Assembly: GCF_018760735.1 (NCBI RefSeq)
Contig: NZ_JAHHZN010000008.1
Span: forward strand, 1 to 64,000
Direction: 5' to 3'
Source: Hymenobacter piscis
Lineage (GTDB): Bacteria > Bacteroidota > Bacteroidia > Cytophagales > Hymenobacteraceae
DNA: 64,000 bases
Part shown: positions 1-7,592 of the stretch, piece by piece
Position numbering within the stretch: the stretch's first letter is position 1
Layout of the letters: each line of letters starts with the position of its first letter
Position numbers and translations under genes: made by a program
Notes under the pieces: model-generated
The model's input: the letters and a program-made list of their open reading frames with translations, nothing else
Databases searched by the model: none
What the model was told of the DNA's origin: nothing

Positions 1-140
1 CACGCGAAACCTTCCGTCAGCACGCGAAACCTTCCGTCAGCACGCGAAACCTTCCGTCAGCACGCGAAACCTTCCGTCAGCACGCGAAACCTTCCGTCAG
101 CACGCGAAACCTTCCGTCAGCACGCGAAACCTTCCGTCAG
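1..140. repeat. 20-bp tandem array, 7 copies
   Basis: Seven identical head-to-tail copies of CACGCGAAACCTTCCGTCAG fill 1-140 and probably continue left of the window. The eighth unit diverges into the right arm of a dispersed palindrome (141-176). Each unit resembles the tip of that palindrome arm (GTCAGCACGCGAGATTCCT), so the array probably arose by expansion of one end of the element. No ORF runs through it. Confidence 0.97.
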
Positions 141-176
141 CACGCGAGATTCCTCGGCTTCGCTCGGAATGACGTT
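138..176. repeat. Half copy of dispersed palindrome A (GTCATTCCGAGCG family)
   Basis: This is the right arm of the element seen complete at 10937-11034, 18910-19016 and 30766-30914: it runs from CAGCACGCGAGATTCCTCGG to CTCGGAATGACGTT. The matching left arm is absent; the tandem array takes its place. Confidence 0.85.
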
Positions 177-328
177 TTTCTCACCTCTTCCCCCCAAACC
201 TTAGGCCCGCACCCATAACCTGCAGCGCGCTTCCACAGTTGAATTAGCGAGGCCCCGGCGCAAAGCTCCGGCCTTGGCCGCCAGCACCTAAGCCCGCAGC
301 CAGCCGCTACCAGCTAACCGTCAACGCC

Positions 329-1846
329 ATGAACATTCTGCTCACCGGGGCCACCGGCTACATTGGCCAGCGCCTGCTGCCGCTGCTCGTGGCCGCGGGC
401 CATCATGTGGTCTGCCTCGTGCGCGACGCCCGCCGCTTCGAGTTTCCCGAAGGCCTGCGCGCCAACATCAGCGTGGCCGAAGGCGACCTGCTGCGGCCCG
501 ATTCCCTGACTGATCTGCCCCGTACCATCGATGCGGCCTACTACCTGGTGCATTCCATGAGCGGGCACGACAAAGACTTTTACCGCCTCGAGCAGGAATC
601 GGCGCGCAATTTTGTGGGCTACCTCAACGGCACCGGCTGCCGGCAGGTCATCTACCTTTCGGGCATTGCCAACGACCGGGCCCTGAGCGTACACCTTCGC
701 TCCCGCAAGGCCGTGGAGAAGGTGCTCGGCCAGGCCGCTACGGCCCGGCTCACGGTGCTGCGGGCCAGCATCATCATCGGCTCGGGCTCGGCCTCCTTCG
801 AGATTATCCGGGATCTGGTGGAAAAGCTGCCCGTGATGGTGACGCCCCGCTGGCTCAATTCCCGCTGCCAGCCCATCGGCATCCGCGACGTGATGCACTA
901 CCTGCTGCAGGTGCTCGACAACCCCGCCGCCCGGGGCCGCTCCTTCGATATCGGCGGGCCCGACGTGCTCACTTACCGCCAGATGCTGCTCGGGCTGGCC
1001 GAGGCCCGGGGCCTGCGCCGCTACATTATCACGGTGCCCGTGCTTACGCCCCGGCTCTCGTCGTGGTGGCTGTACCTGGTCACGAGCACCACGTTCTCGC
1101 TGGCCCAGAGCCTGGTGGAGAGTTTGCGCAACGACACCGTGGCCGACCCCGCCCGCAGCATTGCGGCCGTGGTGCCCCACCCCTGCATGAGCTACGCCGC
1201 GGCCGTGCGCCTGGCCTTCCAGCGCATCGAGCAGAACGAAGTGGTCAGCAGCTGGAGCGACGCGCTCAGCAGCGGGGTGATGAAGAAGCACCTGATGGAC
1301 CACATTCAGATTCCGCGCTATGGCCTGCTGCAGGACCGCCAGACGCTGCGCTTCACCCGCCCGCCCCAGCAGGTGCTGCAAAACGTGTGGAGCATCGGGG
1401 GCGAGCGGGGCTGGTACAAGGTCGACTGGCTCTGGCGCATCCGGGGCCTGCTTGATAAGCTGGCCGGGGGCGTGGGCCTGCGCCGGGGCCGCCGCTCCCC
1501 CACCGACCTGCGCGCCGGCGACCCGCTCGACTTCTGGCGCGTGCTCGTGGCCGACCGCGCCGGGGGCCGCCTGCTGCTCTACGCCGAAATGAAGCTCCCC
1601 GGCGAAGCCTGGCTTCAGTTCCAGGTGCGGCCCAACGACGACGGCTCCCACACCCTGGAGCAGCTGGCCGCCTTCCGCCCCCACGGCCTGGCCGGCCGCC
1701 TGTATTGGTATTCGCTGGTGCCCTTTCACTTCATTATTTTCAAGGGCATGATTGAGAACATCGTGCAGTACGACGAGCCGACGGCCTCCCCGGGCCGGAC
1801 TGCCGGATCCGGTCCGGCCGTGTCCTCGCCGGTTCGCCTTTCCTAG
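329..1846 (+). CDS. SDR-family NAD(P)-binding protein with C-terminal DUF2867
   Basis: 505 aa. The N-terminus starts directly with a Rossmann fold (GATGYIG at residues 7-13), as in atypical short-chain dehydrogenases of the NmrA/YbjT type, and lacks a signal peptide, so the protein is cytoplasmic. Roughly residues 300-480 form a second domain that I match to DUF2867, which normally follows this Rossmann domain in proteins of about 480-500 aa. Substrate unknown; members of this family are often annotated as NAD(P)H-binding or NAD-dependent epimerase-like proteins. The ATG at 329 is the first in frame and gives the complete glycine motif. The tail after about residue 485 is low-complexity (Ser, Pro, Gly). 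It stands alone, with a 445-bp gap to the next gene. Confidence 0.85.
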   Translation: MNILLTGATGYIGQRLLPLLVAAGHHVVCLVRDARRFEFPEGLRANISVAEGDLLRPDSLTDLPRTIDAAYYLVHSMSGHDKDFYRLEQESARNFVGYLNGTGCRQVIYLSGIANDRALSVHLRSRKAVEKVLGQAATARLTVLRASIIIGSGSASFEIIRDLVEKLPVMVTPRWLNSRCQPIGIRDVMHYLLQVLDNPAARGRSFDIGGPDVLTYRQMLLGLAEARGLRRYIITVPVLTPRLSSWWLYLVTSTTFSLAQSLVESLRNDTVADPARSIAAVVPHPCMSYAAAVRLAFQRIEQNEVVSSWSDALSSGVMKKHLMDHIQIPRYGLLQDRQTLRFTRPPQQVLQNVWSIGGERGWYKVDWLWRIRGLLDKLAGGVGLRRGRRSPTDLRAGDPLDFWRVLVADRAGGRLLLYAEMKLPGEAWLQFQVRPNDDGSHTLEQLAAFRPHGLAGRLYWYSLVPFHFIIFKGMIENIVQYDEPTASPGRTAGSGPAVSSPVRLS

Positions 1847-2291
1847 CCCGCGCCGCTGCCTGCCCACGTCAGCCGGCCAGAGCCCCGCAGCTGAGCCCAA
1901 CAAGCTCCGCGGCGGCTTCCGCCCTGAGCCCCGAATTGCCCGGATGGCGCGTCCGGCGGGCGGCGCAGACCCGCCCAGAAGTCTGCTAAAAGCCGGGCTA
2001 CCGGCGGTAAAACCGTCTTTACAGGGTTTTCGGCGCGAAAGGTAAAGTCTGAATAGCGGCTATTCTGGTTGGCGGGAGGCGCGGGCGTGGCGCTACCTTG
2101 TCAGCAGTAGTCATCCCCCTATTCCCGTGTCCGGCTTCCCCAAGCTCCCCGTTACCAACCCATCCTTACTTCCTGATCCGGGCCGTCGCCGAAATCCTAC
2201 TTGTGGTCCGGGCGGCGGCCTCTTTATTTCTGCTTAGCTTACTTCGCCCGTTGCCGCCGGCGGCTGGTTATTACTTCCCCAATTCATTCCC
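1847..2291. other. Intergenic stretch without a recognisable gene
   Basis: 445 bp between the SDR gene and the Lgt-like gene. Short overlapping frames exist but look like GC-rich noise. A weak promoter-like pair (TTG near 2070, TACCTTGT near 2092, spacing about 22) could serve the downstream gene but is poorer than the other promoters in this window. No RNA, hairpin or repeat was seen. Confidence 0.4.
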
Positions 2292-4142
2292 GTGCTTATG
2301 CTCCTATCTACGCTTGCTCCGGCCTGGACGCTGGCCGTGCCGGCCGACCCGCACTACGATTTCTACACCCCGTTTTACGTGCTGGCCTTCGCCCTCAACC
2401 TGGCGTTGCTGGTGTGGGAAGGGTGGCGGCGCGGCTACGCGCTGCGGCCCTGGCTGGTGGTGCTGGCCTGCACCACCCTGGCCTTTATTCTGGGCACCAA
2501 GCTGCTGGCCCTCACCGCGCCCGAGTGGCAGAGCCTGCTGCACACCGGCCGCTGGCCGGCTTCGGAGGCGCGCACGGTGCTGGGCGGAGCCCTGGCGGGC
2601 ACGCTCACGCTGCTGGCCCTGCGCCGGCCCTTTGGCTTCAGCTGGCACGTGTTCGATGCGTTTACCCTGCCCATGTGCGCGGCCCTGGTGGTGCAGTGCC
2701 TGGGCTGCATCCTGACGGGCTGCTGCTTCGGTGAAGCCACGGCGGGCGGCTGGGGCTTTACCTACCCGCCCGATACGCTGCCCTACCTGGTGCAGGCCGT
2801 GCAGGGCCAGCTTCCGCGCGGGGCGGCGCATTCGCTGCCGGTGCACCCTACCCAGCTCTACTCCCTGCTGCTGTGCGCGGGCGTGGCCCTGGTGCTGCTG
2901 ATGAGCCGGCGGCGCACCTGGCCCGGGGGCAGCCAGCGCCTGCTTCATTTGGGGCTGCTGCTCACGGGCCGGTTCCTGATTGAGTTCTGGCGCGACCCGG
3001 CCGGTGAGCAGGCGGGCAGCGCCATGCATAGCCACGCCGGCCTGGCCCTCAAGCAGGTGCAGTGGGTGCTGCTGCTGCTGGGCCCGGCCGTACTGGCGCT
3101 TTGGGTCTGGCGGGTGCGCCGGGGCTCCGTGCGGCGCCCCGAAACCGGCCCGGTTCAACACCCGGTGCGCAACCTGCTGGCCGTAGCGGCCCTGCTGGCC
3201 CTCACGGCCTGGCTGGGTCCGGTGGCCCTGGTGCGGCCCGAAGTGCTGGTTATCAAAACCCTGCTGCTGGCCGTGGTGGTGCTCGAAGGCGGGGCCCTGC
3301 TGCTGGGGGCCGCCGAGGCCGCCCGGCCCGCCCGCGTGGCCCTGCCCCTGGGGCTGGCCTGCACCGTATTCGTGCTCACCAGCCAGGCCCCCGTAGCCGA
3401 CAGTACGCATCACGAACGATTCACTACTATCAGTGGGAGCCTGAGTACCGGCTCGTTCGAGCGGCTCCAGAACACGGGCAGCGGGGGCTGCGGCGGTTCC
3501 TCGCAGCTGCTGGCCTACCGCCACCGCTACACCACCGGTACCCTCGATGTTTCGTCCAGCAATGTTTACCACACCCCCGATCAGCCGGACTGGGGCGGCA
3601 ACACGTACGGCGTACGCCTGCACGCGGGCTCCGATCAGCAGCGCGTTTTGCTGCCCGATACTGTCCCCTTCGCGCCTGATTACAGGGCGCGCTCACTCAT
3701 CCTGGCCATCAACCCTTACATGCGTATGGAGCGTCACTGGGTGGGCTTCGGGGCAGGACTCATGGTGGGTAGTCTGGGCTTCCATCGCATCAATTTCGGC
3801 GACGAGCAGAGCGCGCTGGACGTGCAGGCCTCCGTGCGCATCGGGCCCCGCAAAATCGTGTACGGGCTGGCTGAATATAACTTCCTGGGCTACGGCTCGG
3901 CCAACCCCCAGCACCGACTGGGCCTGGGCACTGGCTTCAACGGTTCGCGCTGGCAGCTGCTGGCCGGCGCCGCCACGGCCAAAGACTACGAAATCCTGCC
4001 GGGACAAAGCCGGTGGTCGGGCTTCGTGGAGGCGCAGGGGCAGTTTTCGGACCGTTGGCAGGCCAGCACGTTCCTACTGCTCGGCAACCCCAACCAGCGC
4101 CAGGCCGGCCTGCGGCTGGGCTACCGAATTCCCCGCAGGTAA
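2292..4142 (+). CDS. Lgt-like (prolipoprotein diacylglyceryl transferase family) membrane protein with long C-terminal extension
   Basis: 616 aa. Residues 1-280 are a multi-pass membrane domain with Lgt-family landmarks: HPTQLY at 185-190 (compare HPSQLYE in Lgt) and RFLIEFWRD at 227-235. The region corresponding to the Lgt glycine loop reads GCILTGCCFGE (138-148), a cysteine-rich variant known to me from Lgt paralogues rather than the housekeeping enzyme. Three more hydrophobic segments lie at about 296-312, 318-340 and 350-364. Residues 370-616 are quite different: no helices, alternating aromatic strands ending in LRLGYRIPRR, like an outer-membrane-type beta barrel. That part is inference. 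Ordinary Lgt is 250-350 aa, so this is roughly double. I expect the canonical lgt elsewhere in the genome. The start at 2292 keeps the first hydrophobic segment; a shorter start is possible. Confidence 0.75.
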   Translation: MLMLLSTLAPAWTLAVPADPHYDFYTPFYVLAFALNLALLVWEGWRRGYALRPWLVVLACTTLAFILGTKLLALTAPEWQSLLHTGRWPASEARTVLGGALAGTLTLLALRRPFGFSWHVFDAFTLPMCAALVVQCLGCILTGCCFGEATAGGWGFTYPPDTLPYLVQAVQGQLPRGAAHSLPVHPTQLYSLLLCAGVALVLLMSRRRTWPGGSQRLLHLGLLLTGRFLIEFWRDPAGEQAGSAMHSHAGLALKQVQWVLLLLGPAVLALWVWRVRRGSVRRPETGPVQHPVRNLLAVAALLALTAWLGPVALVRPEVLVIKTLLLAVVVLEGGALLLGAAEAARPARVALPLGLACTVFVLTSQAPVADSTHHERFTTISGSLSTGSFERLQNTGSGGCGGSSQLLAYRHRYTTGTLDVSSSNVYHTPDQPDWGGNTYGVRLHAGSDQQRVLLPDTVPFAPDYRARSLILAINPYMRMERHWVGFGAGLMVGSLGFHRINFGDEQSALDVQASVRIGPRKIVYGLAEYNFLGYGSANPQHRLGLGTGFNGSRWQLLAGAATAKDYEILPGQSRWSGFVEAQGQFSDRWQASTFLLLGNPNQRQAGLRLGYRIPRR

Positions 4143-4181
4143 CCAGGACGAAAGCCGGGCTGCACGCCTGGCAGCCTTAGG

Positions 4182-4364
4182 TTATTGCCACGCAGCTGCC
4201 CCGGCGCGGCGGCGCGCATCGTACTGGCCGTGCAGCTGCTGGAGCAGGTAGGTACTGAGCGTGGCCGGGGCCTTCCAGTCGAGGACGTGGTAGGGCCTCT
4301 GGGCGGCCGCCGGCCGGGCCAGCAGCAGCCCCAGCAACAGGAGTAGCGGAAGAAGTGGGCGCAT
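4182..4364 (-). CDS. Small exported peptide, unknown function
   Basis: 60 aa. Starts with a clear signal peptide (MRPLLPLLLLLGLLLARPAAAQ), cleavage likely after AAA or AAAQ, leaving a mature peptide of about 38 residues beginning RPYHVLDWKAP. It is divergent from the AT-rich gene at 4507 and convergent with the Lgt-like gene. I do not recognise a family. The mature part looks like the N-terminus of a larger secreted protein, so this may be a 3'-truncated remnant rather than a complete gene. Confidence 0.5.
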   Translation of the reverse strand: MRPLLPLLLLLGLLLARPAAAQRPYHVLDWKAPATLSTYLLQQLHGQYDARRRAGAAAWQ

Positions 4365-4403
4365 GGGTGGAGGTGGGTCGAGTGATTGTTCTGGTGCGTT
4401 GGC

Positions 4404-4433
4404 TTGTGGAATTCATTTAGAAAGCTAATTTTG
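4404..4433 (+). promoter_or_regulatory. Bacteroidota-type promoter for the AT-rich gene
   Basis: TTG at 4404-4406, 19-nt spacer, TAATTTTG at 4426-4433: a full match to the Bacteroidota sigma-ABfr consensus (TTG, about 19-20 nt, TAnnTTTG). It would start transcription near 4440, about 65 nt before the ATG at 4507. Confidence 0.7.
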
Positions 4434-4506
4434 ATTCTGAGGCAAATACGCTAGACTTGCCAGACCATAAAATCACCTCTCTTCTTTTGCTATCTAATTC
4501 GGATTC

Positions 4507-5442
4507 ATGAAAACAATCGTATCGAAAAGGCGTTTTTCTAAATTTTATCTACCGCTGATAATTACATCTTTCTTGTATTTCGCTTTAGGAAGCCTACTTG
4601 TTTCAGGCGCAATATTCTCTCTTAATGAGGATAAATCAAAAGATAATAGCTACTTCTTTTTAGTAGTTGGTTTTATTTTCTATATCTCCTTTATTTATAA
4701 CATATATACATATTTTAATAATACACCCTTGATAAAGCTAAACTCAAAAAACATCTATTTTAATAATCATAACTATTTAATATCCGAAATAAATAAAATA
4801 AATTTATCAGGAAAACAACCTTTTAATCATATAATAAACCTTCCCAAGGAAGGCGCTGAATTAATATTCAACGATGATAAATCAAGATATATTTTTGATG
4901 ATATGTATTCTAATACGTGGGAGATAAAATCTTTTTTGGCAGAAATTTTTGAGAAAAACAAAGGCACTTCACCCGAACATATCAATTATATTTCATCAGA
5001 TGATAATTCTCTATACTCATTCAAGGGACATCAACTATTATCTTTCACTGGAATTTCATTCTGGTCTTTAGCAATATTTTTTTTATATATAATATTAGCC
5101 GGAAACAGTGACAGTTTTATGTTCTTAGGAATTGTATTTTCACTACTGCTTTTGCTTCTAATTTGTATAACATCATTCATGAATTATTTTCAAATATTAA
5201 ATAACGATTTAATCATCGTAAATCACATCATATTTTGGAAAAAAGAATTGTATAATATGCAAAATATACGAGAAATCGTATTTGAGCAGAATGGAAATTT
5301 ACCAAATATACTAAGAATAATTACACATGACTTTAAAAGCAAAACCTTCTCAGCCACTACCCTTAGCAATAAAAAATGGCTCGACTTCAAGCACAAGCTA
5401 GAAGAATACGACATTAAGGTCAGAAATGAATCTGTGTATTAG
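4507..5442 (+). CDS. AT-rich integral membrane protein with internal duplication, unknown function
   Basis: 311 aa. Base composition is dramatically AT-rich (codons such as AAT, ATA, TTA dominate) against the GC-rich neighbours, a strong sign of recent transfer. The protein appears built of two similar halves: two hydrophobic helices (about 14-36 and 48-67) followed by a soluble region of about 100 residues, then again two helices (about 178-197 and 202-223) and a soluble region to the C-terminus. Two helices plus a beta-rich soluble part resembles the layout of YcxB/bacterial-PH-type membrane proteins, but I see no diagnostic motif and this is inference. It has its own promoter and terminator, so it is a single-gene transcription unit. 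Confidence 0.7.
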   Translation: MKTIVSKRRFSKFYLPLIITSFLYFALGSLLVSGAIFSLNEDKSKDNSYFFLVVGFIFYISFIYNIYTYFNNTPLIKLNSKNIYFNNHNYLISEINKINLSGKQPFNHIINLPKEGAELIFNDDKSRYIFDDMYSNTWEIKSFLAEIFEKNKGTSPEHINYISSDDNSLYSFKGHQLLSFTGISFWSLAIFFLYIILAGNSDSFMFLGIVFSLLLLLLICITSFMNYFQILNNDLIIVNHIIFWKKELYNMQNIREIVFEQNGNLPNILRIITHDFKSKTFSATTLSNKKWLDFKHKLEEYDIKVRNESVY

Positions 5443-5481
5443 ATAACTACCGATAGCTAAAATAAACATGTAACAGTAAAG

Positions 5482-5520
5482 AAGCCCCGCCCGAAGCATG
5501 CAGCTTCCGGCGGGGCTTTT
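5482..5520 (+). terminator. Rho-independent terminator after the AT-rich gene
   Basis: Stem AAGCCCCGCC(G) / (C)GGCGGGGCTT with a second inner pairing GAAGC/GCTTC, followed by TTTT. It lies 40 nt after the stop at 5442. Confidence 0.85.
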
Positions 5521-5579
5521 CGCTGCTAACGGGCCTGAGGTGCCGGGGGCAGCGGCCGGTTTTTCCGGGGCTGGCCGGC

Positions 5580-5712
5580 GTTTCGTGAACAGTGCAACCC
5601 GGCTGCTGTAGAGACGCATAGTTGCGTCTCACGTTGAGCGACGACGTAATAACGACGCGTACAAGGAGACGCAACTATGCGTCTCTACGATCAGGCATAC
5701 CGTTCACGAAAC
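5580..5712. repeat. Composite palindrome C (GTAGAGACGCATAGTTGCGTCTC)
   Basis: Perfect 23-nt inverted repeat: 5608-5630 and 5666-5688, loop of 35 nt. An outer 11-nt pair (GTTTCGTGAAC at 5580-5590, GTTCACGAAAC at 5702-5712) encloses it. It ends 20 nt before the stop codon of the minus-strand aldehyde dehydrogenase gene. The arms themselves contain small internal palindromes. Confidence 0.9.
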
Positions 5713-5732
5713 CGCTACCTAACCGGCCGGGG

Positions 5733-7274
5733 CTAGATGTGCTCCGGCAGCAGGGTGGCATCTTCGAAGTTGCCCAGGATGGCTTTTTCACCTTCCGTGA
5801 CGGCTTCCACCAGCAGGGCGCCGCCCACGAAGGCACCCTTCCACGACTCGCCGAGGCCGCCGAACACTTCCTCCCGGTCGCCGCGGCTGCGGAGCTTGTT
5901 GAGGCCCACTTTGAAGGCGCGCACTTCCTTGGCGGTGCGGGCGGCCCACTTCTGGTCGTCGGAGGCCAGGGCGGCCACCAGGGCGCCGTTGCTGATGTTC
6001 ATTTCGCCCACCAGCTCCTCCACCCGGTCCACGAGCACGATGCTGTCGATGGGGCCGAAGGGCTCCTTGAAGTAGAGCTCGCTCTGGCGGGGCAGGTTCA
6101 CGAGGGCGCGGGGGGCGCGGTAGGCGCTCCGGTCCTGGCCGGGCAGGAACAGGCTTTCATCCAGCTTGCCTTCATAGATGGGCGTGGCGCCGGTTTTGAG
6201 CGCGTCCTGATAGAGGCGGTCGAGGTCTTCGGCCTGGGCGCGGTTGATGACGGGCCCGAAAGCCAGGTCGGGCAGCTGGTCGTCGGCCGAATCCACGAGC
6301 GTGGGGTTGCCCACTTTCAGGTTCTTGATGGTGTTCCAGTAGGTTTCCACGAACTGCGGGAACAAGCGGCGCTCCACCACGAAGCGCACGTAGGCCGTGC
6401 AGCGCTGCTTGCCGTAGTCGTAGCCCTTCTTGAGCTGCTCGGCCAGGCCGTCCCAGTCGGAGTAATTCCAGATGCCGTAAGTGTTCACGCCTTCCATTTC
6501 CAGCATGTAGCGCTTGTCGTTCTGGCCCAGGGCGTCGGCAATGTTGCGGCCGTTGTAGCGCCCGCCCACGAAGCTGAGGCAGTCCACGGCGTCATTCTTC
6601 ACCAGCACGTCGCTGAGCTCCCCGCCCGAGCCGCTGACCAGCGTCACGGGCAGGCCGCAGCGGCGGGCAATGGCGAAGGTCAGGCTGAGCGAAATGAAGC
6701 CGCCATCAGTGGGCGTTTTGGCAATCACGGCGTTGCCGCACAGGGCCTGCACCAGCACCGCGTGCAGCAGCACCGACATGGGGTAGTTCCAGGAGGCAAT
6801 GTTGCTGACTAGGCCCAGGGGCTTGCGCTGCCCGAGCATGCTTTCGATGTTGTCCACGTACCACTGCACGCCGTCGATGGCGCGGTCGATGTCGGTGAAG
6901 CCCAGCTTGTAGGTTTTGCCGATTTCCCACATCAGCAGCTTGCCCACCAGCTCCACCTGCGGGCGGAGCTGGTCGAGGCAGTCCTGCACGCGGCGCTTGC
7001 GCTCATCGAGGTCCACGCGGGCCCAGTCGGCGGCTTCTTTTTTGGCGGCCTGCACGGCGCGCAGGGCGGTGGCTTCATCGAGCATGGGCAGCCAGCCGAG
7101 CTGGGTGCCGTCGATGGGCGAGATGAACTCGCGGGGTTTGCCGGGCTCCTGCCAGCGGCCTTCCATGAGGTTGAGGAAGCCGTTGCCGTCGGGGGTGAAG
7201 ATTTCGGGGGCGGCGGCTTTGGTCTGTTGCAGCAGGAAGCCAAACTCCACCTGCGGGGAAATCATTTTTGCCAT
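5733..7274 (-). CDS. Aldehyde dehydrogenase family protein
   Basis: 513 aa. NAD(P)-dependent oxidation of an aldehyde to an acid; cytoplasmic. The family signatures are all present: SWNYP (Asn163), VIAKTP (Lys186), the general-base region LEMEGVN (Glu259) in place of the usual LELGG, and the catalytic Cys292 in KQRCTA. The LEMEG variant argues for a subgroup different from classical betaine or succinate-semialdehyde enzymes; the substrate cannot be read from sequence. It is the last gene of the minus-strand hexuronate operon, so a sugar-acid derived aldehyde or glyceraldehyde phosphate is a reasonable guess. The start at 7274 (MAKMISP) is followed by a second possible Met at codon 4. Confidence 0.85.
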   Translation of the reverse strand: MAKMISPQVEFGFLLQQTKAAAPEIFTPDGNGFLNLMEGRWQEPGKPREFISPIDGTQLGWLPMLDEATALRAVQAAKKEAADWARVDLDERKRRVQDCLDQLRPQVELVGKLLMWEIGKTYKLGFTDIDRAIDGVQWYVDNIESMLGQRKPLGLVSNIASWNYPMSVLLHAVLVQALCGNAVIAKTPTDGGFISLSLTFAIARRCGLPVTLVSGSGGELSDVLVKNDAVDCLSFVGGRYNGRNIADALGQNDKRYMLEMEGVNTYGIWNYSDWDGLAEQLKKGYDYGKQRCTAYVRFVVERRLFPQFVETYWNTIKNLKVGNPTLVDSADDQLPDLAFGPVINRAQAEDLDRLYQDALKTGATPIYEGKLDESLFLPGQDRSAYRAPRALVNLPRQSELYFKEPFGPIDSIVLVDRVEELVGEMNISNGALVAALASDDQKWAARTAKEVRAFKVGLNKLRSRGDREEVFGGLGESWKGAFVGGALLVEAVTEGEKAILGNFEDATLLPEHI

Positions 7275-7402
7275 GGGGAAAGAAAGTGTAGGGTTTCGGA
7301 GGGCGGCAACCGCGGCCCCGGGGAGAACGTGCGCGTCAAGGTAAGCGCTGCGGGCGGTTTGCCCGCACGCGGACTAACAACCAACTGGAATTTCTACGGG
7401 TT

Positions 7403-7571
7403 TTAGTTGGACTCCGCCGTTTCCGCTAACAGACTGGCTACCAGCTCTGGGGAGCCAATAAACAACGGGCTGCCCTGGTGAAAATCTACGGGTTCCAGGT
7501 CGAGCACCGGCCCCGTTCCCGTTTCGGCCCGGCCAGCCCCAGCAGGGCCAGCAAGACAGGTAGCCTTTTCA
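7403..7571 (-). pseudogene. Remnant resembling the C-terminus of class I fructose-1,6-bisphosphatase
   Basis: On the minus strand a frame that ends with TAA at 7403-7405 reads PVLDLEPVDFHQGSPLFIGS and then PELVASLLAE, close to the end of class I FBPases (ILDI.P...HQR.PLFIGS..MV). No FBPase catalytic core precedes it: in frame, the sequence runs back into the end of the transporter gene. A second frame in the same place starts MKRLPVLLALLGLAG and stops after about 28 codons. I read this as a degenerate gene end left between the transporter and the aldehyde dehydrogenase gene. The rest of the 7275-7592 gap shows nothing else. Confidence 0.45.
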
Positions 7572-7592
7572 TAGCTCAGAAAGCAAGGAGAG

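Noticed and set aside
1..140. Tandem array considered as a CRISPR array
   Set aside because: Units are directly adjacent with no spacers; this is a simple tandem repeat.
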